Below, piece by piece: positions 28,482 through 36,206 of a DNA stretch of 64,000 nt; within the stretch, counting starts at the first letter, position 1, and every line of letters begins with the position of its first letter. Below the pieces are notes generated by a model. It was not told the DNA's origin. It made no database searches and saw nothing but the letters and a program-made list of their open reading frames with translations. This stretch comes from Vreelandella maris (GTDB taxonomy: Bacteria > Pseudomonadota > Gammaproteobacteria > Pseudomonadales > Halomonadaceae): NCBI RefSeq assembly GCF_013371085.1, contig NZ_JABWCV010000011.1, positions 100,980 to 164,979 of the forward strand, given 5' to 3'. The position numbers were made by a program, and so were the translations under genes.

Positions 28482-29627
28482 ATGCGGAATTCTTGGTGGG
28501 GTGTCCTGTTTTTAGTGGTGATCGGCGGTTTGATTTATTTGCTAGATGCAGTACTGATGCCTTTTATTGCTGGGATGATTCTCGCTTATCTGGCCGATCC
28601 GCTAGCGGACCAGTTCCAACGCTGGGGAATGAATCGCCTATTAGCGGTGAGTGGCGTATTTTTGGTGTTACTCATCGTTCTCGTCGTCAGTTTACTCATA
28701 TTAATTCCACTGTTGGTGCAACAGCTTAAACAGCTGGGAGAGGCTATTCCGAGCGTCTTCAACTGGGTAGAAAATATACTCGCTCCGCAAGTTCAGGAGT
28801 GGACTGGCTACGATGTAACGACAGAATTAACCAATGTCAGAGAAACACTGGCCGAAAATTGGCGTGATGCAGGAGGCTATTTAGCCCAGGCATTAGGCCA
28901 AATTGGCCGTTCCGGTATGGCGTTTGTATCCTGGATTACCTATGTGGCGCTGATCCCCGTTGTGACCTTTTATTTGCTTCTGGATTGGGATCGGCTGCTC
29001 GATAACATTGCCAACCTGATTCCGCGTCAGTGGGCAGATGATACTTTTCGCTTGGCGCGCCGCTGCGATGAAGTGCTCTCCTCGTTCTTGCGCGGACAGC
29101 TGTTAGTCATGCTGTGTTTAGGGATTATTTACGCGGTTGGTTTGACGTTGATGGGGCTGAATTTTGGTCTACTCATTGGTTTTGTGTCGGGTCTGGTCAG
29201 TATCGTGCCGTTCTTGGGCTTTATTGTTGGCTTAATCATCGCCCTCGTTGTAGCTCTTTTTCAATTCGCGACTTGGTGGGCAGTATTGGGCGTTATCCTG
29301 GTATTCAGTATTGGTCAAATGGCAGAGAGCGTCATTCTGCAACCTAAGTTATTAGGCGATAAAATTGGCCTTCACCCGGTTGCGGTTATATTCGCCGTGT
29401 TGGCAGGCGGCAACCTGTTTGGATTGACAGGCGTACTGCTAGCACTGCCGGTGGCAGCGGTTATTCTGGTGCTACTGAAAGAGGTTAAAGTTCGCTATCA
29501 GCACAGTGAGCTGTACGACGAAAATAACACCGACAAACATAACAGTATCATTGAAGTCAGTTCTTCATACCATGATGAGCCGAACCGTGATGAGCAACGT
29601 CGTAAAGATTTAGGGGAATCACCATGA
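28482..29627 (+). CDS. perM: PerM/AI-2E family transporter
   Basis: This is a 381-residue inner-membrane protein of the AI-2E exporter/PerM superfamily, with about seven or eight hydrophobic segments. Typical features are the start PFIAGMILAYLADPLAD near residue 28 and the C-terminal pair FLGFIVGLIIALVVAL and LQPKLLGDKIGLHPV near 245-295. Members export small molecules or act as Na+/H+ exchangers; the substrate here is unknown. A GAGAGGGAAC ribosome site precedes ATG. The stop overlaps hda (ATGA), and the purMN/perM-hda arrangement is conserved in pseudomonads. Confidence 0.88.
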   Translation: MRNSWWGVLFLVVIGGLIYLLDAVLMPFIAGMILAYLADPLADQFQRWGMNRLLAVSGVFLVLLIVLVVSLLILIPLLVQQLKQLGEAIPSVFNWVENILAPQVQEWTGYDVTTELTNVRETLAENWRDAGGYLAQALGQIGRSGMAFVSWITYVALIPVVTFYLLLDWDRLLDNIANLIPRQWADDTFRLARRCDEVLSSFLRGQLLVMLCLGIIYAVGLTLMGLNFGLLIGFVSGLVSIVPFLGFIVGLIIALVVALFQFATWWAVLGVILVFSIGQMAESVILQPKLLGDKIGLHPVAVIFAVLAGGNLFGLTGVLLALPVAAVILVLLKEVKVRYQHSELYDENNTDKHNSIIEVSSSYHDEPNRDEQRRKDLGESP

Positions 29628-30331
29628 GCCGAATACCGGCACAGCTTCCACTGGGGATCGGGCTGCGGGATGACGCTACTTTCGATAACTATTATGCGTC
29701 GCGGGCAAACGCACCGCTGGTTGAGCATATTACCCAGCAGTTAACCCCCACGGGGGAGCAGTTTCTTTATCTCTGGGGTGCACCTGGTGTTGGCCGTAGT
29801 CATTTACTTCAAGCCGCCTGTCACGCCGCATCGGATGCTGACAAGCGCACGCTTTATTTGCCACTAAGTGATTTAGGCCATTTTCCGCCATTAATGCTGG
29901 AAGATATCGAGCGCCTGGACCTTGTCGCCATTGATGACCTGGAGTGTGTGATTGGTCGTAAGCGTTGGGAAGAGGCGCTATTTCACGCCTTTAATCGGCT
30001 GCGTGATGCCGGTAAAAAACTGGTGATCACGGCAAGCGCCTCCCCACGCCAGCTAAATGTGGTACTGCCCGATTTGGCTTCGCGTTTGACTTGGGGGGTA
30101 ACCTTTCACGTACACCCTTTAGAGAACGATGAAGAGCGTTTGACTGCTTTAAAGCTGCGCGCCAGCGTGAGAGGAATGCAGCTACCCGATGACGTCGGGC
30201 GCTATATTTTGCATCGTGGCCCGCGCGAGTTGGGCGAGCTTTGCCGCGCGGTGGAAACACTGGATAAAGCGTCTTTGTCGGCCAAGCGCAAACTAACCAT
30301 TCCGTTTGTGAAATCTGCACTTAGTTGGTGA
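29624..30331 (+). CDS. hda: DnaA regulatory inactivator Hda
   Basis: Hda binds the DNA-loaded sliding clamp and triggers hydrolysis of DnaA-bound ATP, preventing re-initiation. The 235-residue AAA+ protein lacks the DnaA DNA-binding domain. The N-terminal clamp-binding motif is QLPLGI at residues 7-12, the P-loop region is WGAPGVGRSHLL near 50, and the arginine finger is in LASRLTWG near 152. ATG overlaps the perM stop by 4 bp. A bidirectional terminator follows. Confidence 0.94.
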   Translation: MSRIPAQLPLGIGLRDDATFDNYYASRANAPLVEHITQQLTPTGEQFLYLWGAPGVGRSHLLQAACHAASDADKRTLYLPLSDLGHFPPLMLEDIERLDLVAIDDLECVIGRKRWEEALFHAFNRLRDAGKKLVITASASPRQLNVVLPDLASRLTWGVTFHVHPLENDEERLTALKLRASVRGMQLPDDVGRYILHRGPRELGELCRAVETLDKASLSAKRKLTIPFVKSALSW

Positions 30332-30398
30332 AATGAGATAGTTAATGAAGCGAGATGATTGGTGAAACGTAGATGAAAATTGGTAGCCCAGAGACTAA

Positions 30399-30431
30399 AA
30401 CGCTACCGCTGGCAGGGCCAGCGGTGGCGTT
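30399..30431. terminator. Bidirectional terminator between hda and phasin
   Basis: Fifteen-base arms (AACGCTACCGCTGGC with GCCAGCGGTGGCGTT, one mismatch) around AGG. On the minus strand it is followed by TTTTAG, ending the phasin transcript. Confidence 0.85.
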
Positions 30432-30455
30432 ATGGTTTACTTAAACCTTGTTGGT

Positions 30456-30830
30456 TTAGGCAGTTTTCGTCATTTTACTAGCGGCAGTTTGCGCCTGCTT
30501 GACGTTATCTTCAGTGATTTTCTGGCTTTTCTGGATAAAGTCCTGCTGTAGCGATACAACTTTATCTGCGTCGCCTTTAGCGCGCTCGGCTAAGTCTTTA
30601 GCAACTTTCTGCTGACCTTCCATGTAACTACGCAGGCCTTCTGCATCCTTGACATCCATCATCTGGCGCATCTGTGCAACGCCTGTGTCGAAATAGGCTT
30701 TGCTGGCATCCATTTGAGCATTAACCATTTTTTCGCTGTAATCGATGCTCAATGCCATATAAGCGCGTACTGGCGCCATAAACATGTTGTCAAATTGCTG
30801 AGTCATTTCGTTAGTGTTTAAAGTACGCAT
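30456..30830 (-). CDS. Phasin family protein
   Basis: Phasins coat polyhydroxyalkanoate granules and control their size and number. This protein is 124 residues, largely amphipathic helix, with the phasin pattern APVRAYMALSIDYSEKMVNAQ near residue 20, here one residue over the split. It has no signal peptide or membrane helix. ATG at 30830 is preferred because GGAGG sits eight bases upstream; the ATG at 30836 would be only two bases from it. The upstream gap holds TGC/GCA-rich inverted repeats like those bound by the PHA regulator PhaR. PHA synthase genes are not in this window. Confidence 0.88.
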   Translation of the reverse strand: MRTLNTNEMTQQFDNMFMAPVRAYMALSIDYSEKMVNAQMDASKAYFDTGVAQMRQMMDVKDAEGLRSYMEGQQKVAKDLAERAKGDADKVVSLQQDFIQKSQKITEDNVKQAQTAASKMTKTA

Positions 30831-30836
30831 CGTCAT

Positions 30837-31139
30837 ACCCTCCAGGGTCTAGTCTTGCCAAAAGCAGCTATCCAGAGGTTGGCGCTGCTTATTGATTGGG
30901 TAGCTTTTTAAGCTATCTTGCGATGCAGCATAACAACTGTTTTTGTGCAGTGCAACATTTGGCTTTAGGCATTTTAGAATAAGCGAGCAAGTAAGTGTAC
31001 GTGGACCAGGTCATGTTTACCCGCATGGCCTAACCAGCTAGCTTAAAGGGAGTTGATGCAGTTTTATGTTAGCGAACGAAAGAGAGAGTATGCGCTCAGA
31101 TAAGCAGCATTATTAATTTCACTGATGGGAGTAAGAGCA
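30837..31139. other. Divergent intergenic region between phasin and fumC
   Basis: About 300 bp without a credible gene. It holds the TGC-rich dyads and must contain promoters for the two divergent genes. No clear sigma70 pair was found on inspection. Confidence 0.5.
30923..30957 (-). promoter_or_regulatory. TGC-rich inverted repeats, candidate PhaR-type operator
   Basis: ATGCAGCAT (30923-30931) and TTGTGCAGTGCAACA (30943-30957) lie about 95-125 bp before the phasin start. PhaR regulators of several proteobacteria bind TGC-rich dyads at phasin promoters; assignment here is by resemblance and position. Confidence 0.35.
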
Positions 31140-32516
31140 ATGGCCACACGGACGGAACGCGACAGCATGGGCGAACTGGAAGTGCCTTTCGATGCCCTCT
31201 ACGGCGCGCAGACACAGCGGGCAATCAATAACTTTCCTGTTTCCCATACGCCTATGCCGACCGCTTTTATTCATGCGGTCACCCGCATCAAACTAGCCGC
31301 AGCACGCGCAAACCAAACCCTGGGAGGGTTAGATAGCGCACGTGGCGAAGCTATCCAAAAAGCAGCTCGTGACGTATTAACCGGCAAGCATGACCAGCAT
31401 TTTCCCATCGATGTTTTTCAAACCGGTTCAGGCACTTCCACCAATATGAACGTCAACGAGGTGTTGGCGACCTTGGCGAGCCGTGAGGGCGTTGAGGTAA
31501 CCCCGAACGATCACGTTAATATGGGGCAATCGAGTAATGATGTGATCCCAACGGCGATCCATCTTTCCGCGGCCATTGCTGTTCACGAATCGCTGCGCCC
31601 AGCCCTTGTTCATCTGCGCGATACTATTGATCAGCGCGCAAGCGAACTAAGCCATGTGGTAAAAACCGGCCGTACGCATCTTATGGACGCTATGCCGCTG
31701 CGCATGGATCAAGAGCTGGGCGCTTGGTCGAGCCAGATTAATCAGGCCATAGAGCGTTTTGACAGCGCAATGAAGAGGCTCTGCAGATTAGCGCAAGGCG
31801 GGACCGCTGTAGGTACCGGTGTTAACGCGCCAGCCGGTTTTGCTGAGCAGGTTGCTCAAGAGCTTAGTGAACAGACCGGGTTAATGTTCACGCCCAATGA
31901 CAGCTTTTTTGCCAGCCTCTCGTCACAAGATGCGGCAGTAGAGCTGTCGGGGCAACTGAAAGGGCTCGCCTGCGTCATCATGAAAATTGCCAATGATTTG
32001 CGCTGGATGAACTCTGGCCCACTGGCAGGGCTGGGGGAAATTGAACTTGAGGCACTGCAGCCCGGTAGCTCCATTATGCCAGGAAAAGTTAACCCGGTGA
32101 TTCCAGAATCAGCCGCTCAGGCTGCCGCGCAAGTGATTGGCCTGGATACGGCCATTACGGTTGCCGGGCAAAGCGGCAATTTTCAATTGAACGTGATGTT
32201 GCCGCTGGTCGCTTCCAATCTACTTACCTCCATTAGCCTGATGAGTAACACCGCCCGGCTGCTAGCGGATAGAGCAATTGCGACCTTTAAAGTGCGTGAA
32301 GAGAATTTAAAAGGGCCGCTAGCAAAGAACCCTATTTTGGTAACGGCATTAAATGGCGTGATTGGTTATAACGCTGCCGCGGCGATTGCTAAAGAGGCTT
32401 ATCAAGCCGGGCGGGCGATTATTGATGTTGCTGAGGAGAGGACCGACCTGGATCGCGAAACGTTAGAGCGGCTGCTAGACCCGACCGTGCTTACCCAGGG
32501 AGGCGTCCCTGAATAA
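31140..32516 (+). CDS. fumC: Fumarate hydratase class II
   Basis: FumC reversibly hydrates fumarate to malate and is the iron-free, oxidant-stable isozyme. The 458-residue form begins MATRTERDSMGE at 31140, with GGGAG upstream; the frame extends five codons further without support. The class II signature GSSIMPGKVNP is near residue 315, and the catalytic His region is TGRTHLMDAMP near 180. It is monocistronic and tail-to-tail with the next gene. Confidence 0.95.
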   Translation: MATRTERDSMGELEVPFDALYGAQTQRAINNFPVSHTPMPTAFIHAVTRIKLAAARANQTLGGLDSARGEAIQKAARDVLTGKHDQHFPIDVFQTGSGTSTNMNVNEVLATLASREGVEVTPNDHVNMGQSSNDVIPTAIHLSAAIAVHESLRPALVHLRDTIDQRASELSHVVKTGRTHLMDAMPLRMDQELGAWSSQINQAIERFDSAMKRLCRLAQGGTAVGTGVNAPAGFAEQVAQELSEQTGLMFTPNDSFFASLSSQDAAVELSGQLKGLACVIMKIANDLRWMNSGPLAGLGEIELEALQPGSSIMPGKVNPVIPESAAQAAAQVIGLDTAITVAGQSGNFQLNVMLPLVASNLLTSISLMSNTARLLADRAIATFKVREENLKGPLAKNPILVTALNGVIGYNAAAAIAKEAYQAGRAIIDVAEERTDLDRETLERLLDPTVLTQGGVPE

Positions 32517-32536
32517 GCAATGCAGGTAGCCAGCGA

Positions 32537-33607
32537 TCAGGTCTCTTGTTTTTCAATTTTACCTTCTTGGATCGTTTCGCTGGCCTCACTTCGCTCTTCT
32601 GTACTGGCCTCTGGGGTTTCTGCTTCATTTTTGCGCGAAGGGCGATAGCAAAACGTTGCCAACATAGGAAAATGATCAGAACCGAAGTATTTCAGCCGCT
32701 GCATACCCACCAGCGTGAAGTGTTCAGTCACAAAAATATGGTCCAGTGGCCAGCGCAATATCGGGTATTTGGCGTGGAAGGTGCTGAACAACCCGCGTCC
32801 TCGGCGTGGGTCAAGCATGCCGCCAACACGGCAAAACAGGCGTGTTGTGCGTGACCATGCCACGTCGTTAAGGTCGCCAGCGACTAGTGTCGGTTGGGGG
32901 TCTTCATGAATACGTTTGCCTACCAACAACAGCTCTGCATCGCGCCAAAGGGATTTTTCACTCTCGCTAGGTGCTGGCGGGCGAGGGTGCAGGGCAAATA
33001 GGCGAATAGAGTCACCGTTAGCCAGCGTTACTCTGGTATGAATAGACGGGATGTCATCTTGAATCAGCCATTCAACGGAGGTGTCGGTAAGCTCAAGATG
33101 AGAATAGAGGTGCATGCCATAAAGATTGTCTAGCGGGATTTTAACGCTATTGGGCCATTGCTCAGCTAACGCGGGATCCAATTGGTCTTGCCACCATTGG
33201 TCAGACTCTAGCGTTAATACGATGTCAGGCTGGTGCTGTTTGATCATATCGATTAACGGTTGAGCTTGCCGATTAGGCGTCAGCACGTTAGCAATCAGCA
33301 GGGTAATGGTTTTATCTTCGTCGTTACTTTTTGCTGTTTTAACCTGTATAGGCCATAGGCGAGTAAAAGGCATAATGTAGTAGCCTTGGATCAGAAAAGT
33401 GATGCCTGACGCAAGTAGTGCTACCCATTGCCATGGGCCAGCCTCGACCAGTATTGCCGTTGCAATGAAGGTGACTAACGCTAGGCTAATAATCTGTAGG
33501 CGTGGAAACTCAAAACTGCGAACCCACCACCAATGTAATTCTATGCGCGCCATCAGTGTCGCTATTAATAACACGATGGCTATGCTTCCTAGCAAAATAC
33601 CCAGCAT
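32537..33607 (-). CDS. Membrane-anchored endonuclease/exonuclease/phosphatase family protein
   Basis: This 356-residue protein has about three membrane helices in the first 90 residues and a C-terminal EEP (DNase I-like) catalytic domain. EEP motifs visible are LIANVLTPN near 108, TLESDQWW near 130 with the metal-binding Glu, GDLNDVAWS near 245 and SDHFPM near 320. The final 35 residues are a Glu-rich tail. EEP enzymes cut nucleic acids or phosphate esters; the substrate is unknown. A GGGTGATAA stretch precedes ATG. It is convergent with fumC. Confidence 0.88.
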   Translation of the reverse strand: MLGILLGSIAIVLLIATLMARIELHWWWVRSFEFPRLQIISLALVTFIATAILVEAGPWQWVALLASGITFLIQGYYIMPFTRLWPIQVKTAKSNDEDKTITLLIANVLTPNRQAQPLIDMIKQHQPDIVLTLESDQWWQDQLDPALAEQWPNSVKIPLDNLYGMHLYSHLELTDTSVEWLIQDDIPSIHTRVTLANGDSIRLFALHPRPPAPSESEKSLWRDAELLLVGKRIHEDPQPTLVAGDLNDVAWSRTTRLFCRVGGMLDPRRGRGLFSTFHAKYPILRWPLDHIFVTEHFTLVGMQRLKYFGSDHFPMLATFCYRPSRKNEAETPEASTEERSEASETIQEGKIEKQET

Positions 33608-33751
33608 GGTTTATCACCCTTAATGAATATCAAGAATATTAAAATACCCAGCCTAGCGGTATAAGGATTATAAAGATAGAAATGCGCTATAAATGACGAT
33701 CTATATCCCGTTGAGCGGCTCAGGGTGCATTCGCTCGTGGTGTAAAATAGC

Positions 33752-33779
33752 TTGCAATTCAGTGATGAAAGCGTAAAAT
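33752..33779 (+). promoter_or_regulatory. Sigma70 promoter of the tRNA-Val pair
   Basis: TTGCAA (33752-33757) and TAAAAT (33774-33779) are separated by 16 bp. The expected start lies near 33786, about 38 bp before the first tRNA. Confidence 0.65.
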
Positions 33780-33823
33780 ACGCATCCGTTGCTTAGCTAG
33801 CGCCATCTGTTTCGGCGCGCAAT

Positions 33824-33900
33824 AGGACCATAGCTCAGTTGGTTAGAGCGCCACGTTGACATCGTGGAGGTCGGCGGTTCAAATCCGCCTGGTCCTACCA
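33824..33900 (+). tRNA. tRNA-Val (anticodon GAC), copy 1
   Basis: A 77-nt cloverleaf with encoded CCA. The acceptor stem is AGGACCA/TGGTCCT, the D arm GCTC/GAGC, the anticodon stem CCACG/CGTGG with loop TTGACAT giving anticodon GAC, and the T arm GGCGG/CCGCC with TTCAAAT. It reads GUC and GUU valine codons. Confidence 0.97.
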
Positions 33901-33923
33901 TTCGCTAGCCAGCCCCAATTTCT

Positions 33924-34000
33924 AGGACCATAGCTCAGTTGGTTAGAGCGCCACGTTGACATCGTGGAGGTCGGCGGTTCAAATCCGCCTGGTCCTACCA
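33924..34000 (+). tRNA. tRNA-Val (anticodon GAC), copy 2
   Basis: Identical in all 77 bases to the copy exactly 100 bp upstream, with a 23-bp spacer between them. Both are followed by one terminator, so they form one transcript. Confidence 0.97.
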
Positions 34001-34009
34001 GCTATTATC

Positions 34010-34045
34010 AAAAGCACCCCGGCATTTATTGCTCGGGGTGCTTTT
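34010..34045 (+). terminator. Terminator of the tRNA-Val operon
   Basis: AAAAGCACCCCG and CGGGGTGCTTTT form a perfect 12-bp stem with T-run on the far arm. It faces the end of the convergent msrC-like gene and may serve both. Confidence 0.9.
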
Positions 34046-34076
34046 GTATGGGCGTTGTTAGCGTTTTATTAAGTTT

Positions 34077-34556
34077 CTAGCGTTCAATTAAGTCGGGCAG
34101 CGCTGTCTGACGAATAAAGGTGGCGACTAGCGCTTCAATGCCTGCTTGATCTTGGGCGGTAAAGCGCGCATGGAGAGGGCTGTCCAGGTCAAGAACGCCC
34201 CACAAATAGCCATTCGCCACGATCGGGACTACCAGTTCAGAGCGCGAGTTGGCATCGCAGGCAATGTGGTCGGCCACGGCATGCACATCGTCAACTCGCT
34301 GGGTGGTTTGCTGGCGGGCCGCCGCGCCGCATACGCCTTTACTGAATGGGATCGGATGGCAGGCAGGCTGCCCTTGGAACGGGCCTAGGCCCAAGACGTT
34401 AGGCTGGCGCTGGAGATAAAAGCCGACCCAGTTAAGGTCGCTAAGCTGCTGCTGAATAAAAGCACTGGTTTGGGCGCTGTTGGTGAGCCAGTCGCGCGTA
34501 TCAAGCAGCGCTTCGAGCTGGCGATTGAGGAGGGGGTAGTCAACACTGGTTTGCAT
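34077..34556 (-). CDS. msrC: GAF-domain free methionine-(R)-sulfoxide reductase
   Basis: fRMsr reduces free methionine-R-sulfoxide to methionine. The 159-residue protein is a single GAF domain. Three cysteines match the family pattern: ACHPIPF near residue 79, KGVCG near 89 and HIACDANS near 113, the last being the catalytic one. ATG at 34556 has GGAG eight bases upstream; the longer frame from 34601 runs through a hairpin and is not supported. It lies downstream of the methionine importer genes, a sensible functional neighbour. Confidence 0.87.
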   Translation of the reverse strand: MQTSVDYPLLNRQLEALLDTRDWLTNSAQTSAFIQQQLSDLNWVGFYLQRQPNVLGLGPFQGQPACHPIPFSKGVCGAAARQQTTQRVDDVHAVADHIACDANSRSELVVPIVANGYLWGVLDLDSPLHARFTAQDQAGIEALVATFIRQTALPDLIER

Positions 34557-34582
34557 CGGATGCTCCGTTTCTACTAACGCAA

Positions 34583-34627
34583 CAGGCCGACACTTTTGCA
34601 TAGAAGTTACCTATGCGTGTCGGCCTG
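34583..34627 (-). terminator. Long hairpin between metQ and the msrC-like gene
   Basis: CAGGCCGACAC (34583-34593) pairs perfectly with GTGTCGGCCTG (34617-34627), extended inward by GCATA/TATGC after a small bulge. There is no T-run on the minus strand, so termination would be weak; it could instead be a processing or attenuation hairpin. Confidence 0.5.
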
Positions 34628-34657
34628 ATGTCATCTATTGATGGCTAATTTGCGGTT

Positions 34658-35449
34658 TTACTCGGTCCAGCCAGGTACCGCAGCACCTTTAAATAACTCT
34701 TCCGCTTTTTCAATCACTTCGTCGCGCTGATAAGCGTCGACCAATTGGCGAATCTCTTCGCGCTCTTCATCACCACCACGCACGGCGATCAAGTTGACGT
34801 AAGGGGACTCTGGGCCTTCTTTGATCAAGGCATCGTCCAGGCTCAGGCCAGCTGGCTGCGCGAAGGTATTGTTGATGAACGCCATATCGACATCAGGCAG
34901 TACGCGAGGAAGCTGGGCAGCCTCAATTTCGCGGAAACGGAAGTCGCGGGGGTTTTCAGCGATATCAATAGGTGTTGATTCCAGAAACTCTGGGTCGTTA
35001 AGGGTGATCAGTCCTTCGTTGTGCATCAGGATCAACGCGCGGCCTTCGTTGGAAGGATCGTTGGGCAGCGCGATTTGTGCACCGTCAGGTAGATCGTCGA
35101 TGCTGTCGTATTTTTCTGAGTAAGCGCCGATTGGGTAAACGAAGGTATAACCAGCAATTGCCAGGTCATAGCCGCGATCTTCTACCATCGACTGCAAGTA
35201 GGGCTCGTGCTGGTAGGCGTTGGCATCCAGGCTGCCGTCGGCCAGAGCAGCATTGGGCGTGACGTAATCAGTGAACTCAATGATTTCGACATCCAGGTCA
35301 TACTCTTCTTTGGCAATGCGCGCTGCCACTTCCATTACCTCGGTTTCAGGGCCGGCAACGGTACCCATCTTGATGCTGCGCGTTTCAGCGTTAGCGACGT
35401 TAACCGCAAGGGCTAATGCGGTAAGACTACCAATAATGAGTTTTTGCAT
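34658..35449 (-). CDS. metQ: Methionine ABC transporter substrate-binding protein
   Basis: MetQ captures methionine in the periplasm for MetNI. The 263-residue NlpA-family protein starts at ATG 35449, with GGAGAG upstream. Its signal peptide is cleaved after VANA at about residue 22. No cysteine follows, so it is a soluble periplasmic protein rather than the lipoprotein seen in E. coli. Family motifs are KMGTVAGPETEVME near 27, NAYQHEPYL near 77 and ALPNDPSNEGRAL near 125. It is the last gene of metNIQ. Confidence 0.93.
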   Translation of the reverse strand: MQKLIIGSLTALALAVNVANAETRSIKMGTVAGPETEVMEVAARIAKEEYDLDVEIIEFTDYVTPNAALADGSLDANAYQHEPYLQSMVEDRGYDLAIAGYTFVYPIGAYSEKYDSIDDLPDGAQIALPNDPSNEGRALILMHNEGLITLNDPEFLESTPIDIAENPRDFRFREIEAAQLPRVLPDVDMAFINNTFAQPAGLSLDDALIKEGPESPYVNLIAVRGGDEEREEIRQLVDAYQRDEVIEKAEELFKGAAVPGWTE

Positions 35450-35552
35450 GAGGTCTCTCCAGTAACGTTGTACGTAATGGTTCAATGATGCGGTAATAAG
35501 AAGCAGTTGTCTAATGCGTTTTGGTTATATTGGATTATTCCGTTGGCCGCTT

Positions 35553-36206
35553 TTATTTACGATCACTCTTGCGCACCAAGTAGTCACCCAGGCTTTGGAA
35601 GCCTTGCACCATAACAACCAGAATCACTACCGTAATCAGCATGATGGTGGGGTTGAAGCGGTTGTAGCCGTAGCGAATGCCCAAGTCGCCTAGGCCGCCG
35701 CCACCGACGGCACCCGCCATGGCGGAGTAACTGACCAGCGTGACGGCGGTAATCGTTAAGCCAGTCATGATTCCGCCACGGGCTTCTGGGATCAGCACTT
35801 TGCAAATGATCTGCCACGGCGTTGCCCCCATGGCTTGGGCGGCCTCAATTAATCCTGGCGAAATTTCGTTCAGCGCTGCTTCTACCAGCCGAGCAACAAA
35901 CGGAATGGCAGCAATAGTAAGCGGCACTGACGCGGCGTTAATACCAATTGAGGTGCCCACCAACATGCGCGTAAAAGGAATAATGGCCACCATCAAAATA
36001 ATGAACGGAATAGAGCGGCCAATGTTGGTAATAATGCTCAGCAATTGATTGAGCACCGGCTTCGCCAATATTTGGCGTGGGCGGGTGACATACAGCATCA
36101 CGCCAAGCGGTAGGCCCACTAAGGTGGAAATAAGCCCTGAAACGGCCACCATATAAAGGGTATCCAGCGTGGCCTGTAAAATAAGATCAATCATTGCGCT
36201 GGACAT
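35553..36206 (-). CDS. metI: Methionine ABC transporter permease
   Basis: MetI is the membrane channel of the methionine importer and works as a dimer. The 217-residue protein has five hydrophobic helices; the EAA loop that contacts MetN is ALNEISPGLIEAAQAMGATP near residue 112. Its start overlaps the metN end by 20 bp in another frame, with GAGGTAC as ribosome site inside metN. A 103-bp gap separates it from metQ. Confidence 0.95.
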   Translation of the reverse strand: MSSAMIDLILQATLDTLYMVAVSGLISTLVGLPLGVMLYVTRPRQILAKPVLNQLLSIITNIGRSIPFIILMVAIIPFTRMLVGTSIGINAASVPLTIAAIPFVARLVEAALNEISPGLIEAAQAMGATPWQIICKVLIPEARGGIMTGLTITAVTLVSYSAMAGAVGGGGLGDLGIRYGYNRFNPTIMLITVVILVVMVQGFQSLGDYLVRKSDRK

